Source of the DNA: Sphingobacteriales bacterium
Lineage (GTDB): Bacteria > Bacteroidota > Bacteroidia > Chitinophagales > UBA2359
Assembly: GCA_016711285.1 (NCBI GenBank)
Contig: JADJTG010000002.1
Span: forward strand, 310,001-374,000
Length of the DNA stretch: 64,000 nucleotides
Direction of reading: 5' to 3'
Part shown: piece after piece, positions 8,413 through 16,684 of the stretch
Numbering within the stretch: position 1 is the first letter of the stretch
Layout: every line of letters starts with the position of its first letter
Program-made: the position numbers and the translations under genes
The notes under the pieces: model-generated
The model's input: only the letters and a program-made list of their open reading frames with translations
Database searches by the model: none
What the model was told of the DNA's origin: nothing

Positions 8413-8676
8413 ATGAAAGTAGCAGTTTGGGACACCTATGTAACTAAAAAAGACGGTACTGTGATGCATTTCGACATCATTGCACCACAAGAAATTAATG
8501 ACACTGCCCTTATTTACGGTTATGGCAAAGAATATTTAAAAACCAAAAGACAAGACGGGCAAGCCCTATCATCAAAAGAGTGCAGGTTTTGTCACATCCA
8601 AAACATCAAACCTCAATGGGAAACAGAAATTAAACAAAAAGGTTACTTTATTATTGAAATGGAAAATTGTAATTAA
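8413..8676 (+). CDS. DUF2024 family protein
   Basis: From ATG 8413 the product is 87 residues and begins MKVAVWDTYVTKKDGTVMHFD, the conserved start of DUF2024 proteins. It contains the paired cysteines SKECRFCHIQ and ends with a strand-rich tail (GYFIIEMENCN). An ATG at 8350 would add 21 residues that do not match the family, so I reject it. DUF2024 has no established biochemical role; it often occurs beside NO/redox genes in Bacteroidota. The MarR gene begins directly after its stop. Confidence 0.75.
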   Translation: MKVAVWDTYVTKKDGTVMHFDIIAPQEINDTALIYGYGKEYLKTKRQDGQALSSKECRFCHIQNIKPQWETEIKQKGYFIIEMENCN

Positions 8677-9282
8677 ATGAAATACTCCCCTTTTAATTTA
8701 AGCGAGCAAAACCAAAAGGTTGAAAGTCGAATTGTAGTGGCACTTGAGCGAATTTCAGAAGTATTTCGGGTATTACTTTGGAATGAAAGTAAAGAAAATT
8801 CGCTAAGTCCAATACAAATTCAGATTCTGATTTTTATTCATTTTCATTCTCAAGAAAAATGCAAGGTGGGCTATTTGGCAGATGAGTTCAATATGACCAA
8901 AGCCACCATTAGCGATAGCATAAAAGTGCTGCTTGCCAAAGGTTTTGTCGCTAAAGAAATAGACACAGCCGACACTAGAAGCTATTCTCTTTCGCTAACG
9001 TCAGAAGGGAGAAAAACAGCGAAAAAAGCATCTTTTTTTGCTTCGTCTTTTGAGCAACCCTTAGAAAAGCTGACGGAAGAGCAGAAAACCACAATGTTGA
9101 ATGGATTGCTAAAAATAATTTATGACTTGAATCAATCGGGTATTATTACCCTTCAACGAATGTGTTTTACTTGTTTGAATTACCAATATAACAATGGTAT
9201 TCATTACTGTAAACTATTGGAAAACCAACTTGTTGAAAGCGATTTGAGAATTGATTGCCCCGAACACGCATTGCAACAATAA
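8677..9282 (+). CDS. MarR-family transcriptional regulator with C-terminal cysteine cluster
   Basis: A 201-residue regulator. Residues ~40-135 form a winged helix with CKVGYLADEFNMTKATISDS as the recognition region and a wing DTADTRSYSLSLTSEGR, typical of MarR. After it comes an unusual tail with CFTCLNYQYNNGIHYCKLL and a later DCPEH, four to five cysteines that could hold a metal or Fe-S cluster. It starts immediately after DUF2024 and closes the NO/redox cluster, so it may sense redox or NO and act on the shared operator at 7988 and 8303. That target is inference. Confidence 0.75.
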   Translation: MKYSPFNLSEQNQKVESRIVVALERISEVFRVLLWNESKENSLSPIQIQILIFIHFHSQEKCKVGYLADEFNMTKATISDSIKVLLAKGFVAKEIDTADTRSYSLSLTSEGRKTAKKASFFASSFEQPLEKLTEEQKTTMLNGLLKIIYDLNQSGIITLQRMCFTCLNYQYNNGIHYCKLLENQLVESDLRIDCPEHALQQ

Positions 9283-9446
9283 GCTTAATCTTTGGAAATT
9301 TAGTTACGATTAAAAGTAGAATAAAAAATGCAGCGGAGTATTCGGAGAGAAACGCAAATGAAATCAAACTTCTTTTAGAAAAAAACAGTTTCAGGGCAAA
9401 AGTGGCGGGTTCAGTGCTTCGTATAAAATTTAGTAGTGTAAATCAC

Positions 9447-9472
9447 CACCTTCGCAAAGCCCAAAATCGTTA
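9447..9472 (+). repeat. cassette-boundary repeat (R3), copy 1
   Basis: CACCTTCGCAAAGCCCAAAA followed by TCGTTA is one of three related blocks (others at 12905 and 15531) placed between unrelated genes. The surrounding 9283-9510 interval shows no convincing gene; the open frame there runs across the repeat and has no recognisable product. Confidence 0.55.
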
Positions 9473-9516
9473 TAAGAAATTAAAAAATTATTTTAGTCCA
9501 AAAATGAAATGCTTTG

Positions 9517-9536
9517 TACATTTGTAATATACAAAT
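9517..9536 (+). promoter_or_regulatory. promoter -7 box with overlapping inverted repeat
   Basis: TACATTTG (9517-9524) matches TAnnTTTG. Overlapping it is ATTTGTA-ATA-TACAAAT (9520-9536), a perfect 7-bp inverted repeat that could be an operator. It precedes the small frame at 9546 and rtcB. A convincing -33 element at the right distance is not clear. Confidence 0.4.
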
Positions 9537-9545
9537 AAAGTATTA

Positions 9546-9680
9546 ATGGTAAATAAAAAAACTTTCCTCAAACAATGGAATTACGGAAATGCTCCTAACG
9601 TCCGCACATCGCAAGAAACTGATTCGTTATATGCGATTTTAACAGACCGCAACCCAATACAACAAACAGACAATAAATGA
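9546..9680 (+). CDS. short open frame upstream of rtcB, doubtful
   Basis: ATG 9546 opens a 44-residue frame (MVNKKTFLKQWNYGNAPNV...) directly after the promoter-like site and ends 4 bp before the rtcB start. Part of it overlaps the cassette-like sequence CTCCTAACGTCCG, so it may be a gene truncated when cassettes were joined. No family is recognised. It could equally be a leader with no functional product. Confidence 0.3.
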   Translation: MVNKKTFLKQWNYGNAPNVRTSQETDSLYAILTDRNPIQQTDNK

Positions 9681-9684
9681 GAAA

Positions 9685-11106
9685 ATGATAACAGGAAAAG
9701 ACATAATAGACTTAGGATTTAAACCAAGCAAATGGTTCAAAGACGTAATTGACTATGCTAATCAAAATAATCTTAGTGGCGATAGATTGAAGGACTACAT
9801 TGAGTCGGTTCGACCTAAGTATATTGACCCACATTCTGAGCCTATTGACTTTTATAAAAACATAAGAGCCGAGACAGAAGAAGAAGTGGACAATGTAAAA
9901 ATGGTTCTTGACACCATGCAAGACCTGATGAAAACCCCAACTTTGATTGGTGGTGCAGTTATGCCAGACGCTTGCCCGACAGGAGAAGGACAAATTCCAG
10001 TTGGTGGTGTTGTAATTGCGAAAAACGCAATTCACCCTTCAATGCACAGTGCAGATATTTGCTGTTCTGTGATGATGACAAATTTTGGAATGTTATCGCC
10101 AAAGGCTGTATTGGATATGGCTCATTCCGTAACCCATTTCGGTGGTGGCGGACGTGAAGAATATTCAGTATTACCAAAAGACTTTGAAGAAAAGATTTTA
10201 CAAAACAAATTCCTGAACTCAGAACGCAGTTTAAGTTTTGCCAAGTCGCATTTGGCGACACAAGGAGACGGAAATCATTTTCTTTTTGTTGGTATTTCAA
10301 AAAAGACAGGAGAAACAGTGATGGTTACCCACCACGGTAGTCGTGGCTTTGGTGCAAACCTTTATACACAAGGAATGAAAGTGGCTGAATATTTCAGAAA
10401 AGAAATTTCACCAAAAACAGCCGAGAAAAATGCTTGGATTCCTTTCGAAACAGATGAAGGAAAAGCTTATTGGGAAGCATTGCAATTGGTTAGAGAGTGG
10501 ACAAAACTAAACCACACAACCATTCACAATGCAACAACTCAAGGGTTGAGAATTGACCCATTCGACAGGTTTTGGAACGAGCATAATTTTGTGTTTAAGG
10601 AAAATGATTTGTTCTATCACGCCAAAGGTGCAACGCCATTAGACGACAAGTTTGTTCCAGACAGCAAAGACGGTTTACGACTTATTCCATTAAATATGAG
10701 CGAACCCGTTTTAATCGTAAAAGGCAGCACAACAGCCAACAATTTAGGGTTTGCACCTCACGGAGCAGGTCGAAATATTAGTCGTGGACGACATAAGAAA
10801 AACAACTCTCATAAGACAATTGAACAAATCTTTCACGAAGAAACGCAAGGTTTAGACATTCGCTTTTTCTCTAATAATATTGACATTTCTGAATTACCAA
10901 GTGCTTACAAAAATGCTGATATGGTAAAACGACAAATGCGAGAATTTGGACTTGGAGAAGTGCTTGACGAGATTATGCCATTCGGTTGCATAATGGCGGG
11001 AGATTGGGAAATTGACGCACCTTGGAAAGTGAAAACGAGAGAGAAGTATAAAACAGACCAGAAAATAGCGAAAAAACAGACGAATAAGAAGAAAAACCGC
11101 ATATAA
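9685..11106 (+). CDS. rtcB: RtcB family RNA ligase
   Basis: RtcB joins RNA 2',3'-cyclic phosphate or 3'-phosphate ends to 5'-OH ends through a GMP-histidine intermediate with Mn2+. The 473-residue product shows the metal-binding segment HSADICCSVM (residues 121-130), QGDGNHF (193-199), THHGSRGFG (215-223), and the guanylylated His in APHGAGRNISRG (His359). The usual D-x-G-C metal motif reads D-I-C-C here, which retains the Asp and Cys ligands. Length and motifs are complete. It stands alone between cassette-type repeats without the RtcR/archease partner seen elsewhere, so repair of damaged RNA is the likely role. Confidence 0.92.
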   Translation: MITGKDIIDLGFKPSKWFKDVIDYANQNNLSGDRLKDYIESVRPKYIDPHSEPIDFYKNIRAETEEEVDNVKMVLDTMQDLMKTPTLIGGAVMPDACPTGEGQIPVGGVVIAKNAIHPSMHSADICCSVMMTNFGMLSPKAVLDMAHSVTHFGGGGREEYSVLPKDFEEKILQNKFLNSERSLSFAKSHLATQGDGNHFLFVGISKKTGETVMVTHHGSRGFGANLYTQGMKVAEYFRKEISPKTAEKNAWIPFETDEGKAYWEALQLVREWTKLNHTTIHNATTQGLRIDPFDRFWNEHNFVFKENDLFYHAKGATPLDDKFVPDSKDGLRLIPLNMSEPVLIVKGSTTANNLGFAPHGAGRNISRGRHKKNNSHKTIEQIFHEETQGLDIRFFSNNIDISELPSAYKNADMVKRQMREFGLGEVLDEIMPFGCIMAGDWEIDAPWKVKTREKYKTDQKIAKKQTNKKKNRI

Positions 11107-11560
11107 CAAGTTTTTTTTGTGTTAGGCGTGGCGATGTGCAAACTTGGAGCTACTATTCAAGTTCTGTGCTTGTTGATTTTTTGTACCCATAATCCCCCCC
11201 GAATGTTAAGCTGCGAAACTATTAGCAACAACTATAAAAAATTAATAACAAATTACCGCCTTGAAAATCATCATAATGTAACTTGAGACCAAACACTTCG
11301 TGGATTTTGGAGTTTTTTCTTCAAAATAATATTTTATCGAAACTAATAAATACAAAAAGGCAAGGGTATTAATAAGGCGTAATTTGATTTGGTAGTATGT
11401 ACACTGAACTAACAACTCATCACAAATGTCTTTATCTTTACATTTTTACCTTTCGGTTAAAAAGACCTTTTCAAGCCTTGACTTAAAAAACAAAATCTTG
11501 AAACCTGAAAACAGAACAGCAAACTGAACTTTAAACATTAATTAACAAAACAATAAAATT
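11107..11560 (+). other. intergenic stretch without a gene; cassette-junction sequence
   Basis: No supported gene is visible in these 454 bp. Near 11121 GTTAGGC and near 11205 AATGTTAAGCTG resemble the GTTA/TAAC-type ends seen at other junctions of this region, with a homopolymer CCCCCCC between them. The rest is AT-rich and may hold the promoter of the next gene, but no clear -33/-7 pair was found. Confidence 0.4.
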
Positions 11561-11954
11561 ATGGGGATAATCATCTTACCTTTTTTACTTGGTGCGTTTG
11601 GACTTTCAATATTTGCATGGATTAATTGCTTCAAACTTTATAGAATGAAGGAAATAACCCCTATGGAAGTCATTTTTGGACTTATATTTTAGTTTCAATT
11701 TTTGGACTGATTTGCTTATCATATTTAATTGAAGGTAAAGTTTGGGCATTAAGTCCAGCATTTAGAATTCTAATATTTATGATTTTTGTTCCTTTTGGAT
11801 TTTACCTATTTTTAGGTCAAGCAACAATCCAAAATTGGCGTATTTTGCTACTTTGATTTTAATTAGTATCGGACTATCAGGTATTTTGGGTGTAGTTCTT
11901 TATAAAGTATTCTTCGTATTAATAGACTATTTGGGAATTGAAAAATACTATTAG
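11561..11954 (+). pseudogene. small hydrophobic membrane protein, broken by two frameshifts
   Basis: Three consecutive frames join into one protein of about 130 residues. They read MGIIILPFLLGAFGLSIFAW up to 11691, then VSIFGLICLSYLIEGKVWAL in a second frame, then ATLILISIGLSGILGVVLYK ending at TAG 11952-11954. Each switch is explained by one lost base, the first in a T run at about 11690. At least four membrane helices result. No family is recognised. It lies in the cassette-like region and may be intact in the organism if the indels are sequence errors. Confidence 0.5.
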
Positions 11955-11982
11955 TAAAATAAAAAACAAAAAACACTGGCTA

Positions 11983-12058
11983 TAATACGGATTTGCCAAA
12001 ATGGAGGCAGTAATGCTAAATTGAGCATTTGGTACCTTATTGAACCTTTGTACTAAAA
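11983..12058 (+). repeat. cassette-boundary spacer repeat, variant
   Basis: This block ends directly before a start codon. It contains GGATTTGCCAAAATGGAGG, related to GTTTGTCAAAAGTGGG at 12811 and 17119, and the phrase GCTAAATTGAGCATTTGG, related to GTGCTAAATTGAATATTTG at 12871. It appears to be a diverged member of the same inter-gene family. Confidence 0.45.
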
Positions 12059-12059
12059 A

Positions 12060-12659
12060 ATGAAATATATAATCATACTATTTTTACTGACTATTTTTTC
12101 ATTTACGAAGGTAACTGCAAGTATTAGTCCCGTAATTTTTAAAGCAAAAATTGTTTTAAAAAATAAAACTTCTTTTACTGCCTACTTTTTAACTTGGGAT
12201 ACTGAAACATACGATAGCAAAGGTAAATCTATGTTGGAGTTTGGCTATAAAGTTACAGATAAAGAGTTTCAATTATTTCTAAACAAACAAAACAATAGAT
12301 ATTGTTATGATAGAAATAGTGAAAAAGCAATTAAAGGAATTAGGCTTTATAAAAATATTTATGGTATTCAAAAACTTGCAACTATTGAAATTCCATTGTT
12401 TGGCTTTTGCAACAAGAACGATATTGTAGATATTAATGCAAATGATATTTTATATACAGTTTTTTTAGGACTGAACAGTTCAAATTTTCCACAATTTGAA
12501 AATTATGGAATACCAATTGAAGATTTGGACAGTACAAGTACACAAGATTTAAAAAAGCATACAATCATAGCCAATTTTGTATTAAAAGACCCCAAGGATT
12601 TATCCTACAGCTTTCATTTTATAAAACAACAGATAAAACGATGGATTCAAAAAAATTAG
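12060..12659 (+). CDS. hypothetical exported protein
   Basis: A 199-residue protein starting at ATG 12060 with a basic N-terminus and a hydrophobic signal (IIILFLLTIFSFTKVTAS) that would be cleaved near residue 20. The mature part is beta-rich with a few scattered cysteines and no motif I recognise. It is flanked by cassette-type spacers and overlaps a 47-residue frame at its 3' end. Location is predicted to be periplasm or outside; function unknown. Confidence 0.5.
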   Translation: MKYIIILFLLTIFSFTKVTASISPVIFKAKIVLKNKTSFTAYFLTWDTETYDSKGKSMLEFGYKVTDKEFQLFLNKQNNRYCYDRNSEKAIKGIRLYKNIYGIQKLATIEIPLFGFCNKNDIVDINANDILYTVFLGLNSSNFPQFENYGIPIEDLDSTSTQDLKKHTIIANFVLKDPKDLSYSFHFIKQQIKRWIQKN

Positions 12660-12784
12660 AAGCAATTGTTCGTTTAAGAAAATATGATGTGACAAAAATG
12701 AGCAACGAACCAGCATATTATAGTAGTATTAAAACGGAAATGGCAAAACAACGAATTTATTTATTTTCTGAACACCAAGACTAA
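12641..12784 (+). CDS. small hypothetical protein overlapping the previous gene
   Basis: ATG 12641 opens a 47-residue, charged, helical frame (MDSKKLEAIVRLRKYDVTKM...) that overlaps the previous gene by 19 bp. Overlap suggests translational coupling, but with no family match it may be spurious or the fragment of a longer gene lost at the cassette junction. Confidence 0.35.
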   Translation: MDSKKLEAIVRLRKYDVTKMSNEPAYYSSIKTEMAKQRIYLFSEHQD

Positions 12785-12809
12785 AGATAATAAAATCCAG
12801 CCACCAACA

Positions 12810-12931
12810 AGAGTTTGTCAAAAGTGGGGCATTTGTACTAAATTAGGGTATTGTACTTCTAATGAATTTTGGTGCTAAATTGAATATTTGTACTTCTAAT
12901 TCCTCACCTTCAGCAAGCCTAAAATGTTAGC
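12810..12931 (+). repeat. cassette-boundary repeat block (R1 + R3)
   Basis: The block contains GTTTGTCAAAAGTGGGGC, two versions of a TGTACTAAATT/GGTGCTAAATT phrase followed by ATTTGTACTTCTAAT, and then CACCTTCAGCAAGCCTAAAA with TGTTAGCTG. The first part recurs at 17119 and the last part at 9447 and 15531. It separates two unrelated genes. Confidence 0.55.
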
Positions 12932-12975
12932 TGTTATTTTGAAAACTGACACTTATAAACAGAAAGTAATCAAAG

Positions 12976-13353
12976 ATGAACTTAAATCAAATTACAATTT
13001 CTTCCTTAGACCTCGAAAAATCTATACCTTTTTATGAAACACTTGGACTGAAACTAATAGTAAAATCGCTACCTCATTATGCAAGATTTGAATGTCCAGA
13101 CGGAACTTCAACATTTTCAATACAACGAGTAGAAAAACTATCAACAGGAAACGGAATTCACATTTATTTTGAGTGTGACAATCTTGACAAATATGTTAGC
13201 GAACTATTGGGCAAGGGAGTTGAATTTGACGAAATGCCAAACGACAAAAATTGGTTATGGCGTGAAGCACATTTGAAAGACATTGACAATAACCATTTGA
13301 TATTATACTATGCAGGTGAAAACAGATTAAACCCGCCTTGGAAATTGAAATAA
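12976..13353 (+). CDS. VOC (glyoxalase/bleomycin-resistance) family protein
   Basis: A 125-residue single-domain protein with the beta-alpha-beta-beta-beta fold of vicinal oxygen chelate proteins: MNLNQITISSLDLEKSIPFYETLGL at the start, YARFECPDGTSTFSI in the middle, and HLKDIDNNHLILYYAGENR near the end. The conserved Glu of metal-binding members is replaced in the C-terminal strand by H-L-I-L, so metal chemistry is uncertain. Substrate unknown. It stands alone between cassette spacers, which fits a mobile single-gene module. Confidence 0.8.
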   Translation: MNLNQITISSLDLEKSIPFYETLGLKLIVKSLPHYARFECPDGTSTFSIQRVEKLSTGNGIHIYFECDNLDKYVSELLGKGVEFDEMPNDKNWLWREAHLKDIDNNHLILYYAGENRLNPPWKLK

Positions 13354-13387
13354 TATGGAAACAGATGAACAATAAACTGTATAAAAA

Positions 13388-13854
13388 ATGGATATACTTA
13401 AAGCTGAACCTGCTGATAATGAGCTATTGACAACGATAACAAAAATGTCAAAAGCTTATTGGGGATTTTCTGAAGAAGTTTTGAAAAAATGGGAGCATTT
13501 ATTGACTATTACAAAAGACTATATTGAAAAAAACAAGGTATTTAAACTTGTTCAAAACGACCAAATTATTGGATATTATTCCTATTTTTTTATTGACGAA
13601 AAAACTATAAAACTTGATAATATTTTTATTCTTCCGGAGTTTATAGGAAAAGGATTTGGCAAAATCCTAATGAACGACTTTTAAAAAAAAGTAAAACATT
13701 TAGGTATAAACAAAATAACTCTTGATGCAGAGCCAAATGCTGAAAAATTTTACAAAAAATTTGGCTTTGAAGTAATTGGGAGACTTGAAAGTTCGATAAA
13801 AAGCAGATATTTACCAATAATGGAATTGAGAATTGAGAAAAAAACAACGGCTAA
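13388..13854 (+). pseudogene. GNAT family N-acetyltransferase with in-frame stop
   Basis: The frame from ATG 13388 encodes a GNAT fold. It has an acceptor part, then KTIKLDNIFILPEFIGKGFGKILM with the acetyl-CoA loop (normally Q/RxxGxG/A; here F-I-G-K-G-F-G). TAA at 13682-13684 interrupts it, but the same frame continues with KKVKHLGINKITLDAEPNAEKFYKKFGFEVIG, the standard end of the domain. Leu (TTA) is expected at the stop. With one more A in the run near 13841 the gene would end at the TAA inside GGCTAACG. It transfers an acetyl group to an unknown amine substrate. Confidence 0.75.
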
Positions 13855-15441
13855 CGTCGTATTTAAATTTTTATTGACATTATTACTTTTTACAAACAAC
13901 TTTTCTTTTGGACAAAAAACAGAAGTAAAGAACAATTTGTTGGACAAAACATTGAAAAAAGATAGTGTTATAGCTGAATTTACTGAACTGTATAATTTGA
14001 CAAATACCATTCATCCAGGACAATTTATGTTCTGCTCAAAAAATGAATTTGACAAAACTTTTTTGAGTTTAAAGAATTCAATTAATTCAGACCTTTCTAT
14101 TGTAGAGTATTTTAAACTAACTGCCACACTAATGGCAAAAATCAAAGATGGACATACAGCAGTTGACAGAACACAAATTATTTCTTTACTGAATGAACGA
14201 TTAGTGTTTCCTTTCAGTATCTATAAAATTAGGGACAACTATTATTTGGGCAAATCAACTGAAGGAAAGAAAGATTATTTGGGTTTAAAAATTCTTAAAA
14301 TTAATAGACAGGATATCCATTCTGTACTAAATGAAATTCAAAAGTATATTCATCTTGAAGCAAGAAATGAAACGGGGTTAAACACACGATTAAAAAACTT
14401 TCCTTTTTACTATTTCATTTACAATCAAACAGAACATTTTACTATTGAATATTTGGATATAAACAAGAAGAAAAAAACAATCTCTTTGCAGGGAGTCAGT
14501 TATGAAACTTTCACAAAATATATCAATGAACATATTGAGCCACTTTCCACAGAATTTAGAGACAATGAGACAGCTATATTAAAATTTCATTCTTTTGAAA
14601 ATAGCTATAATGAAGCAGATAGAAAAATTGCAGAAACGCAATTAGATAATTTCTTTAACCGACTTGATAGTTTAAAAATCCAAAATCTAATTATTGATTT
14701 ACGAGATAATAGTGGTGGCGCACCTGAAATAGCAAACTATTTGTTTTCCTATTTAGTGAATAAGCCTTACTACTATTTTGATTATGTAGGTGCAAAATTT
14801 ACTAGCGTAAAAGAATGGAAACATTATGCTCAATATCCTGACAATATTCAAGAAATCAATATTGCAGAAACTACATTAAAAAACGGTTTATACCATTAAA
14901 ATATCTATTTGGCATAGTTATTTTACTAATTCAATTCCATTTAAAGTGGCTTATATTAGCAATAATATCAGCCACATCATTACAAAATAGAAGATTTTAC
15001 ACACTGTGTCATTTAGATATTTATTTGGTATTACATCGTTACACTGAAACGGACTCTACTGATTATTGGTGGTTTGAAAAACAGGAAAACAAACCAAATT
15101 ATTATAAAGGAAGAATCGGTGTATTAATAAATGGTGGCTGTTTTTCTACGACAGGACATTTATTAGCATTGATGAGAGAATATAAAATTGGAACATTTTA
15201 TGGAGAATATTCACAAGGAAGCAATTATAGCAATTCGGGTGGACAAGCATTTGTTTTACCCTATTCTAAAACATTAGTTTGGATTCCTACTTTTCAATAT
15301 AAAATGAGAACACCACAGGTTGGAAATGACTTAAAAGGAATTAAACCTGCTTTTGAAATACAAATTGAACCAAAAGACCTAAAAACAAAATATGATAGCC
15401 AATTGGATTTTGTGATAAAAAAAATGGAACAGAATAAATGA
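13820..15441 (+). pseudogene. secreted S41-family peptidase, interrupted by a MITE
   Basis: A hydrophobic signal (FLLTLLLFTNNFSFG) begins near 13865. No clear ATG is present, and upstream residues to 13820 belong to the GNAT tail, so the true start is uncertain. The protease core has LIIDLRDNSGGAPEIANYL and, after the insertion, GRIGVLINGGCFSTTGHLLALM, where the Ser of FSTTG aligns with the S41 nucleophile. A 140-bp element at 14891-15030 adds a stop at 14897-14899. Removing it and one TTA joins KNGL to HRYTETDSTDYWW in frame. The result is about 490 residues, usual for tail-specific-protease-like enzymes of the periplasm. Confidence 0.75.
14891..15030. mobile_element. MITE-like element (140 bp) inside the S41 gene
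   Basis: It begins TACCATTAAAATATCTATTT and ends ATTTAGATATTTATTTGGTA. The ends form an imperfect inverted repeat of about 26 bp. TTA flanks it on both sides (14888-14890, 15031-15033). It has no coding capacity. A related element lies at 39007-41041 with the same ends and TTA flanks. Precise excision would restore the peptidase frame. Confidence 0.8.
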
Positions 15442-15456
15442 ACGAACATCCAACAT

Positions 15457-15560
15457 CGGTATTAAATTGGGTCAAAATTGCAAGGTTAAAGAATGTACAT
15501 TCTATTGAACATTTCGTATTTCAAAAACCCCACCTTTGCCAAGCCCAAAACCGCGCCTAA
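15457..15560 (+). repeat. cassette-boundary repeat block (R2 + R3)
   Basis: GGGTCAAAATTGCAAGGTTA at 15469, continuing to ATTGAACATTT at 15514, is nearly identical to 17132-17176. CACCTTTGCCAAGCCCAAAA at 15531 is the third copy of the R3 block. The stretch follows ACATCCAACATCGG after the peptidase stop and holds no gene. Confidence 0.6.
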
Positions 15561-15584
15561 TAAACAACCAAAAACATACAACTT

Positions 15585-16586
15585 TTATCTGATTTTTATT
15601 ACTACTTTCCCTTTTGCCCGACCAGATTCTACATACGTCAAAGCTTCATTGGTTTGTTCAAATGGAAACACTTTGTCAATAATTGGGCGAATTTTTCCTG
15701 CTTCTATCAATGTTCCAATTTCTGACAACTGCTTTCCATTCGCTTGCATAAACAAAAACGAATAATCTATATTTAATTTTTTTGCTTTTTGTTTTATTTT
15801 GAAACTCAACAAACGTATGGCAATTTTCATTAACCACGACAAGCCAACTTCTTTGGCATAAACCACATCGGGCGGACCAGAAATTGAAATTACTTTGCCT
15901 TTGGGTTTTAAAATATTTAAAGATTTTTCCAATGTTTTTTCGTCTTGACTGTTTAGCACCAAATCGTAATCCTTCAGCAAAGTTTCAAAATCTTGTGTTT
16001 TATAATCAATTACCACATCAGCACCCAAACTTTTTACTAAATCAAAATTATCTGCACTTGTAGTTGTGGCGACAGTTGCACCCAAATGTTTTGCCAACTG
16101 AATAGCAATTGTTCCAACACCACCAGAACCTGCTTGAATAAATACTTTTTGACCTTTTTGGAGATTTGCCTTTTCTACAAATGCTTGCCAAACGGTTAAT
16201 CCAACCAATGGAATAGATGCAGCCTCTTCCATTGAAATATTTTTTGGTTTCAGTGCCAAATCATTTTCATTGATGGCTATAAATTCGGCAAAAGCTCCGA
16301 TAGAAAAATCTCTTGGTCGCGCAAATACTTCATCACCAACTTCGAATTTGGTCACTTTTGAACCAACTTTGGTAACAATTCCTGCCACATCGTGCCCTAA
16401 AATCAATGGAAATTTGTAGGACAAAATCATTTTAAATTCACCACTTTTTAGTTTTGAATCCAACTGATTGATACTCGCCGAATAAATTTGTATTAATACT
16501 TGGTTTTCTTTTATTGTTGGCATTTCTACTTCAACCAATTGAAGTTTATCTGTTTTGTTATAACGATTTATTGCAAATGCTTTCAT
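15585..16586 (-). CDS. MDR-family NADP-dependent quinone oxidoreductase / zinc-type alcohol dehydrogenase-like
   Basis: From the start at 16586 (MKAFAINRYNKTDKLQLVEV) the product is 333 residues. An N-terminal GroES-like domain carries PLILGHDVAGIVTKVGSKVTKFEVGD. The Rossmann domain has the nucleotide motif QAGSGGVGTIAIQLAKHLGA near residue 150. Catalytic-zinc cysteines are absent, which points to a quinone-reductase/enoyl-reductase-like member rather than a zinc alcohol dehydrogenase. An upstream ATG at 16649 would run into the divergent promoter and is rejected. Divergent to an HxlR regulator, a typical pair in which the regulator senses quinones or electrophiles and controls the reductase. 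Confidence 0.8.
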   Translation of the reverse strand: MKAFAINRYNKTDKLQLVEVEMPTIKENQVLIQIYSASINQLDSKLKSGEFKMILSYKFPLILGHDVAGIVTKVGSKVTKFEVGDEVFARPRDFSIGAFAEFIAINENDLALKPKNISMEEAASIPLVGLTVWQAFVEKANLQKGQKVFIQAGSGGVGTIAIQLAKHLGATVATTTSADNFDLVKSLGADVVIDYKTQDFETLLKDYDLVLNSQDEKTLEKSLNILKPKGKVISISGPPDVVYAKEVGLSWLMKIAIRLLSFKIKQKAKKLNIDYSFLFMQANGKQLSEIGTLIEAGKIRPIIDKVFPFEQTNEALTYVESGRAKGKVVIKIR

Positions 16587-16634
16587 TTTTTTTATCAAAT
16601 TATTGTATTTAATTTTGCTTTCAATTTGCAAGTA

Positions 16635-16670
16635 CAAAGATATAAACAACTTTTAATTTGCAAGTTGTTT
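16635..16670. promoter_or_regulatory. divergent promoter with HxlR operator candidate
   Basis: AAACAACTT (16644-16652) and AAGTTGTTT (16662-16670) form a perfect 9-bp inverted repeat with a 9-bp spacer. It is centred between the divergent dehydrogenase and HxlR genes. On the minus strand TATCTTTG (16635-16642) is a -7 box for the dehydrogenase, directly beside the repeat. A bound dimer would block this promoter; autorepression by the adjacent HxlR protein is inference. Confidence 0.6.
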
Positions 16671-16684
16671 TTAAAAATTATTTT

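Noticed and set aside
9255..9527. Open frame on the plus strand downstream of the MarR gene
   Set aside because: It overlaps the MarR 3' end, runs through the R3 repeat, and has a composition and sequence unlike any protein I recognise.
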